A stretch of DNA of 64,000 nt from JADLGL01 sp963823045 (lineage in GTDB: Bacteria; Pseudomonadota; Alphaproteobacteria; Rhizobiales; Kaistiaceae). Below, in pieces: positions 63,433 to 64,000 of this stretch. A program made the position numbers and the translations under genes. The number at the start of each line of letters is the position of its first letter. The stretch's first letter is position 1. The stretch covers positions 558,001-622,000 of the forward strand of contig CAWGKA010000012.1 of NCBI GenBank assembly GCA_963823045.1, given 5' to 3'. A model generated the notes under the pieces. That model was not told the DNA's origin. It saw only the letters and a list, made by a program, of their open reading frames with translations, and did no database searches.

Positions 63433-63912
63433 ATGGCTGCTATGCTTGAACTTTGCGGTGATTTTCCGGACATCGAACTGGCGCCGGGAGAAGTCGTTCT
63501 GACCGAAGGCCAGACGACGGGACATCTCTACGTTCTGTCCGAAGGCGCGATGGAGGTCTTCCGCGGCGACATCACCATTGCGCTGGTGACCGAGCCCGGT
63601 TCGATCTTTGGCGAGATGTCGCTGTTGCTTGCCGTGCCGCATACGGCGAGCGTGCGGGCGGTTGGACCGGCAAAGGTCCGCATCATCGAGGATGCGATGG
63701 CCTATCTCACGGCGCACCCCGCGATGCTGGTGCCGATCGCACAACTGCTGGCCCGGCGGCTGCAGAGCTCGACGACCTATCTGGTCGACCTCAAGCGGCA
63801 GTTCCAGGATCGCGCCGACCATTTGGGCATGGTCGACGAGGTGTTGGAGTCACTGACGCATCAGCAGGATCAGGGCTTTACCCCAGACTCCGACTTGCCA
63901 GCTGAGCCATAG
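63433..63912 (+). CDS. Stand-alone cyclic-nucleotide-binding-like protein
   Basis: A protein of 159 residues. It is one cNMP-binding beta-roll, 'LAPGEVVLTEGQTTGHLYVL' and 'EPGSIFGEMSLLLAVPHTAS', followed by a helix and a short coiled tail; there is no helix-turn-helix, so it is not a Crp-type transcription factor. The cassette has GE, but the Arg that holds the cyclic phosphate is replaced by His (PHTAS, compared with PRSAD in the neighbour), so ligand binding is doubtful. It lies 35 bases downstream of the glutaminase fusion gene in the same direction. Confidence 0.78.
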   Translation: MAAMLELCGDFPDIELAPGEVVLTEGQTTGHLYVLSEGAMEVFRGDITIALVTEPGSIFGEMSLLLAVPHTASVRAVGPAKVRIIEDAMAYLTAHPAMLVPIAQLLARRLQSSTTYLVDLKRQFQDRADHLGMVDEVLESLTHQQDQGFTPDSDLPAEP

Positions 63913-64000
63913 AATCGAGCCACTCCGGCGCTTCGCGCAGTCGGTCGAGCGGGCGTTCCATCGGCGCGTCGAGAAGGGCCGTTTCCGCGCCCGTCAGCGA
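63878..64000 (-). CDS. C-terminal end of a protein continuing beyond the window
   Basis: An open reverse-strand frame enters from the right edge and stops at 63878. It gives 40 residues (SLTGAETALLDAPMERPLDR, then EAPEWLDSMAQLASRSLG). It overlaps the cNMP-binding gene tail by 35 bases in a convergent way. Codon third positions are GC-rich, as in neighbouring genes. Too short to identify. Confidence 0.35.
   Translation of the reverse strand, partial: SLTGAETALLDAPMERPLDRLREAPEWLDSMAQLASRSLG

Overview
The window is GC-rich chromosomal DNA from an alphaproteobacterium, very probably of the order Hyphomicrobiales (Rhizobiales). The evidence is the CtrA cell-cycle circuit (chpT, ctrA, divK, pleD and sciP are all present), the EipA/DUF1134 envelope protein, a PmtA-type phosphatidylethanolamine methyltransferase, GANTC methylation sites in front of ctrA, an alphaproteobacterial LexA box (GAAC-N7-GAAC) in front of dinB, and the housekeeping order divK-pleD / rpmG-DUF983-rnr-topA-dprA-plsY-pyrB.

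Layout. 1-15.6 kb is accessory DNA. It holds an ATP-grasp / beta-domain / family 2 glycosyltransferase block, a phage-type recombination pair (Rad52-DUF968 and Gp157), small hypotheticals, a secreted thermonuclease, envelope proteins, and a surface-polysaccharide set with a GT61 transferase, an OCH1-like transferase and three sulfotransferase-type proteins. 15.8-20.1 kb has an ABC exporter, a macrodomain protein and coiled-coil membrane proteins. 20.2-26.8 kb is the cell-cycle locus: eipA, then chpT, a CheA-like ATPase, a receiver and a receiver lacking its acceptor Asp, ctrA on the opposite strand, a fliJ-like gene, divK and pleD. 27-36.5 kb is the minus-strand housekeeping run from pyrB to rpmG. 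36.6-46.9 kb has aidB, an SLC13 permease, ruvX, sciP, mnmA, pmtA, a DUF1508 gene, tRNA-Met(CAU), an FAD monooxygenase and SOS-type dinB. 47-52.5 kb has a membrane pentapeptide-repeat protein, a PilZ protein, a CZB-GGDEF cyclase and sthA.

52.5-63.9 kb is the most interesting block. Within 11.4 kb it puts a class III nucleotide cyclase with a CHASE2 sensor, three FecR-domain exported proteins, three proteins with cyclic-nucleotide-binding folds (one on a PP2C phosphatase, one on a glutaminase-STAS fusion, one alone), an RsbW-like ATPase and a STAS antagonist. It reads as a cyclic-nucleotide-controlled partner-switching module wired to an envelope sensor. No sigma factor is visible as its output.

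Quality warning. About 27 single-base frame interruptions are spread over otherwise intact genes, including topA, rnr, plsY, pleD and dprA. Most are explained by one extra base. They look like uncorrected indels in the assembly, not real pseudogenes. Where a gene is interrupted I give the span of the reconstructed gene. The stretches 18.8-25.9, 38.3-43.7 and 48.7-64 kb read cleanly.
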